Shown here: in pieces, positions 44,851-57,099 of the stretch
Numbering within the stretch: the first letter of the stretch is position 1
Layout of the letters: each line of letters begins with the position of its first letter
Translations under genes and position numbers: made by a program
Assembly: GCA_014529385.2 (NCBI GenBank)
Contig: CM043959.1
Coordinates: 16,307,309-16,371,308 of the forward strand
Length of the DNA: 64,000 nt
Direction: 5' to 3'
Origin: Adiantum capillus-veneris
Lineage: Eukaryota; Streptophyta; Polypodiopsida; Polypodiales; Pteridaceae
The notes under the pieces: generated by a model
Told to the model about the DNA's origin: nothing
Databases searched by the model: none
What the model saw: only the letters and a program-made list of their open reading frames with translations

Positions 44851-45801
44851 TTGGGGGAAGAACTACACTCCTCAACTGAAGAAGAAAAGGAGGTACCTGC
44901 TTGGTTGGAGAGCAAAGCGCATATTTGGATGTGCGGAGCTTCGGAGTGTGGAAGTCTTAGAAAGGAAGATTGCATCCTAGAGCGTTCAGTAGAAGATGAA
45001 GCTTATATTAAGGAACCATTTCCAGAGGATTTGTTTGAACCTTTTGGATGGGAGCAAATACTGGCGACTCTTAATGTTTGCGTAAATGAGGCAACCAATA
45101 GCAAATTTTGTGATGAAATTGGCTATGACATAACTCCCTTATTTACAATAAAGGTGTTGAAGGAAGCTAGTGAAGTTTGTGAGTGTGAAAGCAAAAAAGG
45201 TGAGACAAATGGCTACGTCTTGGAACATGATACCATAGTGTAAATGAAGGAAGCAGAGCAACCACGAGAATATGTCATCATTGACATACTTGAAGAATCG
45301 ACAAAAGCTTTTTCAAAGAAGCCGATTCTAGAAAGAGCGCAATTGGCAAATGTTCAACAAACGCAAGATTAAGACAAGAACAGAGATAAGGAAGAAGATC
45401 GACTATCTCCTACGATGATCAAATTCAGCATATGCGAAGAAACAAGACTCAAAATCACATGTTCATTTGTGATAGATCAAGAAGTGACAAAGAATCTAAT
45501 GTCTTATGGAACATGGATCATGATGGGAAAGACACAAATCACCAAGCTAAAGGAGATAGTGTACACAAGTTCTAAAAAGGCGATTCCTAGCTTTGGCATG
45601 GCAGAAGCCATAATCAAGTCGAGTACTTGGGAGTACAAGGATAATTTCCACATAATTGACTCCCATTGTCCCAACCGAAAGCTGGAGGAACATCTTATTT
45701 CAACCATAAGGAAAATTTTCAACAATAACACCATCAAAAGTCCCAAAGACACCTCAGGTCACTGCGAAAAAGGAGCAACCAAGCATCATGGAAAAAGGTA
45801 A
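44851..45801 (+). pseudogene. Acidic ORFs after the protease, no known domain
   Basis: Frames 44851-45243 and 45415-45801 lie in the same direction. The first is acidic (EELHSSTEEEKEVPAWLESK, FPEDLFEPFGWEQI). The second includes KFSICEETRLKITCSFVIDQ and SFGMAEAIIKSSTWEYKDNF. Where a complete gypsy element would have reverse transcriptase, none is seen. I do not recognise these sequences. Confidence 0.5.
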
Positions 45802-48151
45802 AGCAAAGTTAAACACTGAAGTATATCAACCTCGCAAGACAACTTTACCTTCAACGAGCCTCCATCAAACTTCCCGTGTAGCCTCTACATCAAGAGCCAC
45901 ATCATCAACAATGCAATGGAAACCAAAGCAAAAAGTCTACTAACCAAAGTTTCCATCACAAAAAAACATCCATAAGAAGTCGAAGAATGTCGACCAAGTA
46001 TTGATATCCAAAAGGGCACATTAAAGTCAAAGACCCAGTTTGGATACACCAATCACGGGCTCAACAACAACAACAACAAAAGGTAACAGGGTGGGTAGCA
46101 TCAAATGAGTCAATTGCTGCTCAGGGCTACTTCCAAAGAAGCACCAGTGTTTAGGCCAAAAAGCCTAAAGTAATGGCCTAGACCTACCTACCTAAACCAA
46201 CGAGTTCTACAAAGAACAAGATGCGCTATCAACGGAAGACAAATAACTCAAATAGGAGAAAGAAAAACCACAAAAGGCCAAAGAAAAAACCTTCCAAACA
46301 ATAAACACAACAAGAATGGGTGTCGAAGTCAGACCTCAAACAAGCTACCCAAGCTATACAACACAAACAGATGCAGTAGCGGATGATTCCAATCAAGCTA
46401 CTCGAAGCACGAGGATTTTATGAAGGTAACACTCAAATATGGTTACCAAAAGTTGTAGCTCAATTTGGAGCAACCAAGAGAAATCAGGCAACACAATCTT
46501 TTGTCCAAAAGCAAGCAAAGATAACCAACAGCAAACAAAAGCCAATTACAACCAAGGCTGCTACAATCTATAGATGGATACCTCGTCATCTACTCCAAAA
46601 TCAAGGCTTCGACAAAGGAAATCATCAGCTTTGTCTATCGAAGCCTAGTGTCCATCAAGTCATGGAACAAAAGAAGCAAATGCAAAAGACGGTCACACAC
46701 GACCAAAGACAAGGTGGGTTCCAAAATCGTTCGCGGAAACTCAATCACAGAGAACCCACACATCTCGACAACCGCTTCTCATGCGAGATAAAGCAAAGGG
46801 TACATCAGTCCCTACAAGAGTTGAAGGACTTATGTCACAAAGCAGTGTGAACATACGACAAGCAAGTCAAGAGGAGCCAAAGTATGCCAGCCTACTCGAC
46901 AAAATGGTGGCATCCAATGACCAACTTATGGAATTGGGTTTCTGGCATTAAAGTGGTAAGTCCAAGTCACCATTAAAAATACAATGGCATAAAAGTTAGA
47001 GTCGGGCAACTAAGCCACCAAATGAGTGAGACACTAGTCCCAAAGCTTCATGTAATATTCTAGTAGTCTAAGCATCTTAGCTATTCTAGGCATTGCTCAA
47101 GCTAGAAGAGTTGAGCATATTTATGTTCTGTCGCTCATGCTGACATAGGTGGGCATAAGAGTCGAAGTCGTTGTAGTATAGTGGTGAAGTAAAGGAGGAT
47201 GTTCAAAAGACACTCACCCACTCAGCACAGTGAGGTATGAGTGGACAAGCTTCTACATCAGAAACCCTTTTTGAAAACGTGGAGGCTATTGAGATGTCCT
47301 TTGATGTCACATGTGCTACATTTGTTCCTTGAAGTACCAATCAACTCTATCTTCCACACTGCATGCTTTGGTTCGACAAATTTCTCGTATGCATATAGAG
47401 TGCTCCTTAATTGGCACTTGCTTTAGGCACTCTTCCTTTGTTTATCCCAAGCACTCATCTTGCATGACATGTACTTCAGGTCAAAATGCTCAACTCCAAT
47501 AAGAGCGTATGCCAAAGGCACTTTTTTCCCATCGTGTTCTTTTCCTTTGGTCATCCAGGTTTTAAGACCCTAATCTAAAAACCCTCATCATCAACTTCTT
47601 GTATATATTCCTTCTACATCAACAATAAGGAAATGCCTACCCAAATCAATCATCGACGACTTGGAGAGAAAGTTGTAAATCACAACAAAGCTCCATAAAA
47701 AAATGGCAAGTTAAAAACTAGCCTACAACGACAAGTAATGAAAAATTCCGCAAGCGAGCTATCCACAACAACCATACGAAGCTCACACAGTGCTTCAACA
47801 TTAGCTACCCATTGTGGAAAACTCAAATTGCAGTGGACCTTGAAAGCATACCCATCATAAAGTCCACGCCACAAAGAGGATCAATTCTACAAGCTAAGAC
47901 ACATCAACATCCATCTTTTACGGCGACTAAGATTGGCAACAAAGAGGCAAATGCACAACAAGAAGAAAAGTTGCTTAAACTCAAATATCAAATCACGTAT
48001 CAACAACATGGCAGATATGAATCACTCAAGGAAGGGGGAAGCGTTATCAATGCCAAAGCACTTCCCAAGGTAACGACCAACCTTGAAAACAAAGCTGAAG
48101 ACAACCCTATGTCAAGACTGCACAAGGTCGTGTCAAGGGACGACACGAGCT
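45802..48151. other. Degenerate 3' internal region of the gag-protease element
   Basis: Only short frames remain (for example 46383-46850 and 47812-48153), rich in Lys, Gln and Asn, with no polymerase, integrase or envelope motif. The sequence is A-rich with CAA repeats near 46060. Confidence 0.5.
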
Positions 48152-48164
48152 AGGAAGGGGGGAA

Positions 48165-48650
48165 TGTTTGAGGATTGATCGAACGGGCGTCCACCTAGCC
48201 GGACACGTAGCCGGAAACCACATCTGTAGTCTATTATTTTTTCGAGCTAGTGTAGTGATACTCTATGTATATCCTGATTTTAGAGTAGCAGATCAATTCC
48301 CTGAGTTGTAATTCTGTCATGACAATTGTAAAGGTCCATGTGAACCGGCCATTGGCCATTTAAAATGCCCTAGGTATGAATGTCAATAACCTTAATGTGA
48401 AAGGAGGCTTATCTTTAGAGAAGAAAGAGGTCTGCTTTACGTACTCTCAAGCTAAGAAACTGCTTCAGCTTGTAATCATCGCAACTAATGATTGGGTAAT
48501 CCGTTTTCAATTCTTAAACTTGCATTGTGTTCTTCTCTCTTTGTTCTTTCATTTAAGTGTAAGTATTGTCATTTTTGTTGTGGTCCGCGACTACGTGTAT
48601 GTGAGTTTTAATTATAGATTTAAGTACTTAAATCAATGTTTTTAGTCATT
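48165..48650 (+). repeat. 3' LTR of the gag-protease element (right end estimated)
   Basis: It starts TGTTTGAGGATTG immediately after the purine tract AAGGGGGGAA. The right boundary cannot be set because no second copy is present. The unassigned stretch 48650-49072 shows no gene. Confidence 0.6.
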
Positions 48651-49070
48651 GACCATAGAAGAGTGTTCCTAGACCATAAGGCGACCTTTTTGGATAGTTA
48701 TATTGCAATTTTTAGGACCTTTTTCATGATGGATCGTGATTTTGATACCTTGCCGGATTGCAACCAGACTTGGTAGGATAGTGCCCCTAGGTGTCTTAGA
48801 CCTCCTCCTAAAGTTTCGTTGCGTGCCGAAATGGCGTGATGACCTATAGTTGTGAGAAAGGACATAGGCAGATTTCCCTGATCATTGAGTGTAAGTTTGC
48901 TTGTTGAGTTGGTGTGTTTGCTTGTCAAGGTTCACTTCTTGAGCTTAACGATCTCAAAGAGTCTCTGTGCCCCATCCGAGTCACTTCCCTGAGTATTGAC
49001 ATTATGTTAGTGCCAAATCGCTATACTAAAGACGTCTGTCGCGGTAACCCGCTAATACACGTAAAAAATT

Positions 49071-49072
<2 letters not shown>

Positions 49073-49143
<71 letters not shown>
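49073..49143 (+). repeat. (GA)35 microsatellite
   Basis: A perfect GA run of about 71 bp. Confidence 0.97.
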
Positions 49144-49144
<1 letters not shown>

Positions 49145-49283
49145 CTGCCTGCATTCATCATTGTTAACTTGCCACTACTCCCCCCATGGATACCTAAATG
49201 CAGCACGCTCAACATAGTCTACAAGACAACACAAGAGGTCTCGGGAGGTCTGCCTGGCCAGGACCCTGTGTAGGCGACCAAAG

Positions 49284-49285
<2 letters not shown>

Positions 49286-49360
<75 letters not shown>
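49286..49360 (+). repeat. (GA)37 microsatellite
   Basis: A second perfect GA run of about 75 bp, separated from the first by 142 bp of non-repeat sequence. Confidence 0.97.
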
Positions 49361-49363
<3 letters not shown>

Positions 49364-49458
49364 TTAATGAAATGAAATGTTATATTAACGTCTTTAGAAG
49401 GCCAGAATGACCTATGAGACCAGAAATTTACAATGTGGTGGATCTGATACAAAGTCAG

Positions 49459-49581
49459 TGTTGGGAGAAGAGATGGGGAGACCGATTGCTTATATTATTC
49501 AACACATGCTCACAAACATCACCATCAACCTATCCACCTCTTCTTCCAATTTCCAAGCACACACACTCACACCTAGACTAT

Positions 49582-49620
<39 letters not shown>

Positions 49621-50155
49621 CATAAAATTGACATAGACATACTTGTAAGAAAGTGTAAGAGATGTGTAAGAAATGGAGACTAGATTAGAGAGTACACAGC
49701 AAAATAACCATAACTTAAGAGAGTAGAGAAGAGAATCTGCAAGAAAAAGGCCTAAATCTAGCCCCAAACTCTACGGCACCTCTCTTGTGGAGTTGGTATT
49801 TAATATATTATTTTTGAGTTTAAAGTGCCAAAAATTGAAGCCCCTCTTTTACAACCACTTCACTTTTGTAAATGAGTGAAGCTCATTAGTTCTTGCATGA
49901 CCCATAAGGGGAGTTCCCACTATAACTATTTACAGAGCCATAGTGGCTTATTGAAATGATATTCTAAAATACTGTGCAAATATAAAATGGCCAAGAGTAA
50001 TTGCCGTCGCCTCTTTATCAACTCCCAGCATTCCACTCTACAAAATCATCATCAACTCAATTAGAAAATAAATAGACAACACATAATTAACCATTACGCC
50101 AGCTATCCCAATTGTAGCTAACCACTACAACAGGAGGGTGCCCAGTCTCGTAACA
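49459..50155 (-). repeat. 3' LTR of the second gypsy element
   Basis: This LTR (TGTTACGAGACTGGG to CTTCTCCCAACA on the minus strand) includes a CA microsatellite (~49582-49615), longer here than in the other LTR. Confidence 0.95.
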
Positions 50156-50166
50156 TCCCTCCCACC
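50156..50166 (-). other. Polypurine tract
   Basis: GGTGGGAGGGA on the minus strand abuts the 3' LTR. Confidence 0.88.
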
Positions 50167-50199
50167 AGGATAGCAACTGTCCTCAGTTGCTCAATAGAG

Positions 50200-51560
50200 A
50201 AATCAACTGGACCGTGAGTGATGGAAAGTGTGGAGAAGGTCGGGAAAGTTGCGAAAAAACTTTTCAGGCATCCATTTGGCATCCTCTCTAGGGTGGCCCT
50301 TGAAAGTCAAAAGGTAACGGTTATAAACCATTCCAGTGCGTGTAGTGGTGGTCTCATGATCAACTATTTTATCAAGGATGAGTTGCTCTCCTTGGTCTAC
50401 AAGTGAAGGTGGGTCTTCATAAATGCGGTGTGTAGGTGTGGGTCCTCGAAATGGACGTAAAAGACTAATGTGAAAGGCATTGTGAATGTGTCAATGTGCA
50501 GGTAGTTCTAAACGGAAAGAAACATCATTAACGACAGCTGAAATTTTGAAAGGTCCATAAAAACGAGGAGCAAGCTTAACAAAGACATTGGTATCGACAC
50601 TTTTGATCCTTCGTTTTTCGATGCGAAGTAAAACATGATCACCTTCTTTGAATTGGTGTGCCTTGCGGTGCTTGTTAGCATGCTTGGTGTAAAGTTCTTG
50701 GGAGTGTTTAATGGCAGAATGCACATTTGCATAAATATCATGAGAGTCATTAGTTAGTGAAATCATCAGCGCGGCAGGTACAACATTAGAAAGACGTGAA
50801 GCAGGAGTAGGAAGAGAGTGACCATATGAAATTTCAAATGGAGACTTACCCGTGGCAATGTGAGTGGTGTTGTTGTATGCAAATTGCAAAATATGTAGGT
50901 ATTCATCTCATTTCTTAGGTTGAGAAGAAACATAAGCCTTTAACAAGTCAATAATAGTGTGGTTGGTGACTTCGGTTTGACCATTAGATTCAGGATGAAG
51001 TGCAGAAGTGAAGTCAAGTGTTGTGCCAAGATTTTCAAACACAGTAGTCCAAAAAGCACTACAAAATTTTGAATCTCTATCAGAAATAATCACTTTAGGC
51101 AAACCATGATGTGAGAAAACAGTCTTAAGAAACAAAAGTGCAGCTTGATGTGCTATGAGTGTTTTCTTACAAGGAATGAAATATGCTTGTTTGGAGAAAC
51201 GATCAATAATAGTCCATATCATGTCATGTTTGTGCATTGTGAGTGGGAAACCAGTAACAAAATCCATTGAAATATGTTCCTAAGGTCTTTCAGGAATGGG
51301 GAGAGGGTGTAAAAGTCCCAATTTCTTACCTATAGGCTGCTTTGATTTTTTGACAAATCAAACAAGTTGAAACATACTATTTAACATCCATTCTCATAGT
51401 AGGCCAATAGAAATCACGACATAAATTTTGAAAAGTTGCAGCACATCCTCTATGTCCAGCATAGGGTGGTTGTGCAATTCTTCAATAATTAATGTACGGA
51501 AAGGTTTAGTCACACACAATTTTTGTTTGAAATAAAGGAAGTTTTCTTGAATTGTGTATT
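50200..51560 (-). pseudogene. pol: Integrase and chromodomain of the second gypsy element
   Basis: Minus-strand pieces: a degraded zinc-binding region (~51460, ELHNHPMLDIEDVLQL), then MDFVTGFPLTMHKHDMIW (51267), IISDRDSKFCSAFW and HPESNGQTEVTNHTI (DDE core). After a TAA at ~50908 come FEISYGHSLPTPASRL and LAPRFYGPFKISAVV. A C-terminal chromodomain-like stretch (ILDKIVDHE, YLLTFKGHPREDAKWMP) lies at about 50230-50380. Frameshifts near 51270-51390 and a stop near 50490 break it. Confidence 0.9.
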
Positions 51561-53613
51561 CGAGGAATGTGTGTACTAAATTATCAAGCATGTGCAACCA
51601 TGTCGTTTTGAAGTCATCATCATGTGCATAAGTGTCATGCATAGTGTCAAATGAAGTTCCCGTAATGGTTGATAGATGATTAAGTGAGGGTCTTTTACTC
51701 AAAGCATCAGCTACAACGTTTTCTTTACCAGGTTGGTATTGAATGTTGTGTTGAAAACTTTGAATAAAAGCGACCCACTTAATATGTCTATCATCTATTA
51801 AGGGCTGAGAAAGTAAATATTTGATACTTTGTTGATCAGTTTTAATGATCAAATCAGTACCCATTACATAGTGTTTCCAAATTTTCAATGCATGTACCAC
51901 AGCAGTCAACTCTTTATCATAAGTACTGAACTTTGCTTCAGACGGTTTGAATTTACGACTTTCGAAAGCAATTGGATGGTTATCTTGCATAAGGACTGCA
52001 CCAATACCTTTTCCACTAGCATCAGTGACTACCACAAAGAATGGTCTTTCAAAATCAGGCAATTGCAATACAGGTGCATTAGTCAAAGCATGTTTAAGTG
52101 CATTAAATGAGCTTTCTTGCAAATCAGTCCATTCATAAGGCGTGTTTTTCTTCAAGAAGAGAGTCAAATAATGTGATTTGTAAGCAAAATTACGAACAAA
52201 TTTCCTGTAATAGCTACAAAGACCAATAAAAGATCGTAGCTCATGCAAGTTTTTGGGTCTAGGCCATGAGTGAATGGCTTCAATTTTTTTTGGATCGACA
52301 TGTATTTCCTCACCCGATACAATGTGTCCCAGATATTCAATTTCAGATTGAAAAAATGAACTCTTTTCAGGATCCAAATACAAGTGATTTTGTGCAAGTA
52401 GATCAAATACACATGTTAAATGTTGTTTGTGCGCTTCTTCACATTTACCGAATACCAAAATGTCATGAAAGAATACAATCACAAAATCTTGATGGTCAAT
52501 GAAAATTCTATTCATCATGCGTGTAAAGGTGGCTGGTGCATTGGTCAAACCAAATGGCATGACAAGGAATCCATAGTGTCTAGTTTGTGTTCTAAAAGCA
52601 GTTTTGTAGACATCATGTTCAAATATTTTAACTTGATGGTACCCTGATTTGAGATCAATTTTGCTAAAGATGTTTGCCCCTTTCAGTTTATCTAATAGAT
52701 CATCCACTCTAGGAATAAGAAACCTATTCTTAATGGTGATCTTGTTTAAAGCCCTGTAGTCGATACACATACGAAAGGTTCCATTTTTTTTCTTGACAAG
52801 AAGTACTGGAGCTCCGTATGGTGAACTACTAGGTCGGATTAGGCCTCGGTCAAGTAAATCAGTGATTTGAATTTGTATTTCCCTGTGTGCGGTAGGATTT
52901 ACACGATAAGGTGCTCTACAAGGAGGTTCACTACCCGATATAATGTCAATTTTGTGGTCTTCTGGGCGTGATGGTGGAATTTCAAGTGGTAGATCATGCA
53001 CGAAACAATCTTTAAATTGTGTGAGAAATTCATCGTGTTTGGAATTACGCGAAGTTTCAGTTTCAACAGAAATTTGATTTACTAATACTAAATATGTTTT
53101 CCCATGTTTTCGAATTGCTCGTTTGGCTTGAGTGTGAGAGAGGAGTGGAAATTTTTGATATGCCAGTGTTGCTTGGATGGAGAAATTTTTATTATTATGA
53201 GTGAGAGACATTGTACGTGTTTTATAATTAATCAACGGGTCAAATTCATGACGAAATGGCATTCCCAAAATCATATCAAGACCATGCAATGGTGCTACCA
53301 AAAATGTGCGTGCTTGTGTGAATTCTCCAATGCAAACTTCAACAGTGACTTGAGTTTTACAATTGAAACGTTGATTATTAAAAACAATTTTGACCTTGTG
53401 AGGTGATGAGATTTCAGAGAGTGATAGTTGCTGTGCCAATCGCGTGGAAATGAAATCATGGCTACTACCATCATCTAACAGAATGGTGACATTTTCACCC
53501 TTAACAGTGCCTTGTACTTTAAACAAAGTGTGAGGAGATATAGGAGTACTTGAGGATGGGTTGTCATCGTTATCATAATCAGGATCATATCCCTCACCGT
53601 AGTTAGCTTCCAC
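51394..53613 (-). pseudogene. pol: Protease-reverse transcriptase-RNase H, 739-codon open frame
   Basis: The open frame holds the protease (ILLDDGSSHDFIS, GLDMILGMPF), reverse transcriptase (GLIRPSSSPYGAPVLLVKKK, MCIDYRALNKI, IDLKSGYHQV, VMPFGLTNAPATF) and RNase H (VVTDASGKGIGAVLMQD, FSTYDKELTAVVHALKIWKH). It ends in the connection domain and the start of the integrase. The polymerase box reads VFFHDILVF, where Y/F-L-D-D-ILVY is expected: His replaces the first catalytic Asp (~52469), which should abolish polymerisation. The protease has D-D-G at its active site, a variant seen in some plant gypsy elements. The frame itself is uninterrupted; ATG 53613 is only the first Met, and the original polyprotein began upstream in gag. 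Confidence 0.93.
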
Positions 53614-53639
53614 TTCGTTGTCGTCGGGTGTAGCATCTT

Positions 53640-54717
53640 AGACGAGGTTAAGAGTAGCTCCGTTGGGGCAGTTGTTGTTGAAGGGTTTTTGACTTGAATT
53701 TTTGTTGACTCCATGGGAATGGCCATTGGATTGACCATTGCCCTTAGCATGACCATTTGGTCACTTATCTGCATAGTGACCATATTGAAAGCATTTAAAA
53801 CACTTCACCTTTTTGTTACCATTAGAATTTGGAGGAGAACGTTGGTTGAAAGAATTTTGGTTGCCTCATTGCTGTGTGTTGTTGTTGTTGTTGTTGTTGT
53901 TGCTCGTATGAGGTTGTGCAGTTGTAGGAGAATTGTCGAATCTACGTCTTTTGAAAAAAGTACGGCTTTGGTGTTTGTTTTTGTCAAAGTTAGTAGAGAA
54001 AGGAGGTCTCTTGTTGCGGTTAGTGTTAGCAGGTTGATAAGTGTGAGAGGATTGTCCACCTTTCTTCTTTTCTGCGTTGAGAGCCAAATTAATAGCCTTT
54101 GACAGAGAATTTGGTTCGAACATATCAACCTCAGCACCAATTTGTAGTGCCAAGCCTGATATGTACTTTCGCTTCAATTTCCTGTGACTAACATGTTCAA
54201 TAGCTTGCAATTGCATTAAACAATTCCAAAAACGGTCAGTGTAACCCTATACATCTTCATTTCGACCCTGTCGAATTAAATCCCATTGATGTCGTGCTTT
54301 AGCTTTGTACTGTGTGGGTAAAAATTGGGGTAAAAACACTTTTTTTAATGCATGCCAGGTGTGTGGTCTTCTTCCATGTTGTTTGGTGGCGTTCCACCAC
54401 AATGCAGCGCTGCTAGTGAGATTATTTGATGCACATTTTACCATTTCACGCTCGGGAAAGTCTTCATCATGAAAATAGTAATCTAGTTGGCTAACCCATG
54501 CTAGAACCGTGCTAGCATCTTTAGTGCCGTCAAAATCCTTGAAAGTGAAGACTTTTCTGCTAATTTTGTTTTTCTTGGGTGCCGGTGCAGATTCGGTGCA
54601 TGCAGAATATAATAATTTATGTTCAAGTTCTTGCCTTCGCATGCGTTCATATGTGAGTGACTGTTGCAAATTTCGAAGTTGTTCCGCAATCGTGGGTGCC
54701 TGAGGAAGTGTGCCATG
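53640..54717 (-). pseudogene. gag: gag of the second gypsy element
   Basis: Minus-strand pieces include KVFTFKDFDGTKDASTVLAW, ALWWNATKQHGRRPHTWHAL and FLPTQYKAKARHQWDLIRQG (54247-54669). After a stop come the capsid end (SHRKLKRKYISGLALQIG, 53866-54216), an Asn homopolymer from a GTT repeat (53877-53901) and a zinc knuckle CFKCFQYGHYADK (~53805), where a TGA takes the place of the final Cys. At least three stops lie between gag and protease (about 54246, 53865 and 53640). Confidence 0.9.
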
Positions 54718-56185
54718 ATTGCGTGCTTTTGATGTTTTTCTCTTTTTTAAAACAAATATTTTTTAATAAATATTTAAATGGTAATGCTTAAAAATGCTAT
54801 TTGGTGATATTCACAGATGCAATATGCGGAATTAAGAGTAAAATAAATAACAGAAATGTAATGTACTTAGCTGAGGAATAGCGGTGGCGTCCAGTCCGGA
54901 ATGGTGATGCGCTAAGAAATTGACAGAGAAGTGGACGGTCCGACTATGCGTCGGCGAGCCGGTCGAATTTTGTAGCGTCCGGTCTTCCTTACCCCAAAAT
55001 AATAATACACTGACAATTTTACGGTATGGTCACTGCCTGATCCGTGCCTTGGGTCGTGGCGGATAATCGCTAATGATACGCGGCCTTTGATCGCCTCTTG
55101 TTCTGATCTTTGGATGCGTTTCTTGAAATAAATAACTGGGTATTTTTTTTAAATTAATAATTTTGCAATGGAAAGTGGCAAAAAATAAAGGAATTAGAGA
55201 CCATCTATCCAACAAAAATGTCCATCCTGGATCAGGACCAATTCGGTCGATAGCTTTGACTGTTCAATGGCCGATTAGTAATAAGGTGTGGGTGTCCTCT
55301 TGAAGTATTAAGAATGGTTGAATTTAAAGGACTTGAGGGTTTGCAGTGGGCAGCCGAAGTAAAGGCAATGGGCGGCCAAGTAATTTAAGCAAGCAAAAGG
55401 GTCACTTTTTTTCATAATAGTGAGAAGCGACGAGCATAGAGAGGTGCCGACAGCGCGACGGCATGCAGAGTTTGTCACGGCCTGCAGAGGTCTTCTCGAC
55501 CCGCGAACAAAAAGGAGAAAACGTACACGCACCTCAGGCGACTAGATTGAGAGCGACCTGGCTGAATTCGGTGGTGGTCGTCAGTGATGATTTCGGCTAG
55601 GCTAGGGGTGGTTCCCATTGTAACTCATCTCCTCCATCGTTGAATTGCTTGATTATATTGAAAAAAGGGGCACCGTCGATCCAAGCTGATGCGAACTTGA
55701 GACTTTTTTTTGTGGAAATCCCGTAGTACCCAAGTTGCTTCTATGTGTTCCTTCCTCCTTATTCTTGCTAAATCAAAATTCTCTCAATTTTGTTTTGTTT
55801 GTGCCGCCCGATGTCGCTTCCCAAGGTCAAGTCGAATCACTTACGCGCTTCAATTTTCACTACTTCCTTCTTCTCTTGCTCTCTCTTTTTCTTGACTTCA
55901 CAATCCACAATTATTAGGTATTAACTTGGAATTTGAGACTCGACATACCGTATTTTGATCGTTATGAAGCCGAATTAGAAACCAGTTGCCGCTTAGTTGC
56001 CGATTTGCTGCCAATTAATGACCAAGCAAAATTTCTTTTGCAAATTCGATCGATTAGTTTTTGAATTGCCACGAATCCTTGAATCTTTGAATTGCAAAGT
56101 TGATGAATTGCAATTTGAAATTTGTCGATTCGAGGAATTCCTTTTTGATATTGAAATCTGGGGCCAATTTTTCCTCGAACCTGAA
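54718..56185. other. Long 5' leader of the second gypsy element
   Basis: About 1.45 kb separates the primer-binding site from gag. No coding domain is visible on either strand. Confidence 0.6.
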
Positions 56186-56197
56186 GCTTTGATACCA
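56186..56197 (-). promoter_or_regulatory. Primer-binding site (tRNA-Met)
   Basis: TGGTATCAAAGC on the minus strand lies next to the 5' LTR, one base different from the standard site. Confidence 0.9.
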
Positions 56198-56198
56198 C

Positions 56199-56885
56199 TG
56201 TTGGGAGAAGAGATGGGGAGACCGATTGCTTAGATTATTCAACACATGCTCACAAACATCACGATCAACCTGTCCACCTCTTCTTCCAATTTTCAAGCAC
56301 ACACACTCACACCTAAACTATGACACACACACACACACACACACAGTAAACATAGAATTGACATAGACATGCTTGTAAGAAAGTGTAAGAGATGTGTAAG
56401 AGATGGAGACTAAATTAGAGAGTACACAACAAAATAACCATAGCATAAGAGAGTAGAGAAGAGAATCTGCAAGAAAAAGGCCTAAATCTAGTCCCAAACT
56501 CCACGGCACCTCTCTTGTGGAGTTGGTATTTAATATATTATGTTGGAGTTTAAGGTGCCAAAAATTGAGGCCCCTCTTTTACAACCACTTTACTTTTGTA
56601 AATGAGTGAAGCTCATTAGTTCTTGCATGACCCATAAGGGGAGTTCCCACTACAACTATTTACAGAGCCATAGTGGTTTATTGAAATGATATTCTAAAAT
56701 ACTGTGCAAATATAAAATGGCCAAGAGTAATTGCCGTCGCCTCTTTATCAACTCCCCGCATTCCACTCTACAAAATCATCATCAACTCAATTAGAAAATA
56801 AATAGACAACACATAATTAACCATTACGCCAGCTATCCCAATTGCAGCTAACCACTACAACAGGAGGGTGCCCAGTCTCGTAACA
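56199..56885 (-). repeat. 5' LTR of the second gypsy element
   Basis: This 687-bp LTR matches 49459-50155 throughout; the main length difference is a shorter CA run. Confidence 0.95.
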
Positions 56886-56969
56886 GTCAGAGTAACAAAA
56901 ATGACAAAATAAAATGACATAATAAAATGCTATGGAATTTGAAACAGCTAGGTGTGATCTAAGCAGATA

Positions 56970-57048
56970 GGTGGGATAACTAAATCAGAGATCACAAAAG
57001 ATCCAGCTAGGTGGGATAGCTAAATCACAGATCACAAAAGATCCAGCA
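56970..57048 (+). repeat. ~40-bp tandem repeat
   Basis: AGGTGGGATA(A/G)CTAAATCA is followed by GATCACAAAAGATCCAGC, twice in tandem. It lies in the probable 3' untranslated region of the LINE fragment. Confidence 0.8.
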
Positions 57049-57099
57049 TCGGTCGTTGGCGGATCTCATAAATCTCCTCCATGGTTAATAGCCTGACCG

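Larger units (their letters stand above)
36933..48650 (+). mobile_element. Large gag-protease LTR element lacking RT and integrase; 5' LTR missing
   Basis: A gag region (36933-37311 and 41995-42787), zinc knuckles (42919-43296), a protease (44365-44763) and further acidic ORFs run in one direction to a polypurine tract (48152-48164, AGGAAGGGGGGAA). The 3' LTR start TGTTTGAGG is at 48165. The ~3.4 kb between protease and LTR shows no reverse transcriptase, RNase H or integrase motif. A copia element sits in its gag. The left end is cut at the inverted LTR arm, so its 5' LTR is not in the window. The right LTR end is only estimated. Confidence 0.75.
49459..56885 (-). mobile_element. Second Ty3/gypsy chromovirus-type element (minus)
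   Basis: The 7427-bp element has LTRs of 697 bp (49459-50155) and 687 bp (56199-56885), perfect GTCAG duplications (49454-49458, 56886-56890), a tRNA-Met primer-binding site (56186-56197) and polypurine tract GGTGGGAGGGA (50156-50166). It encodes gag, protease, reverse transcriptase, RNase H, integrase and chromodomain in gypsy order. The LTRs differ by roughly 3-4% plus CA-repeat length. A single 739-codon frame survives, the longest in the window. Confidence 0.96.
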
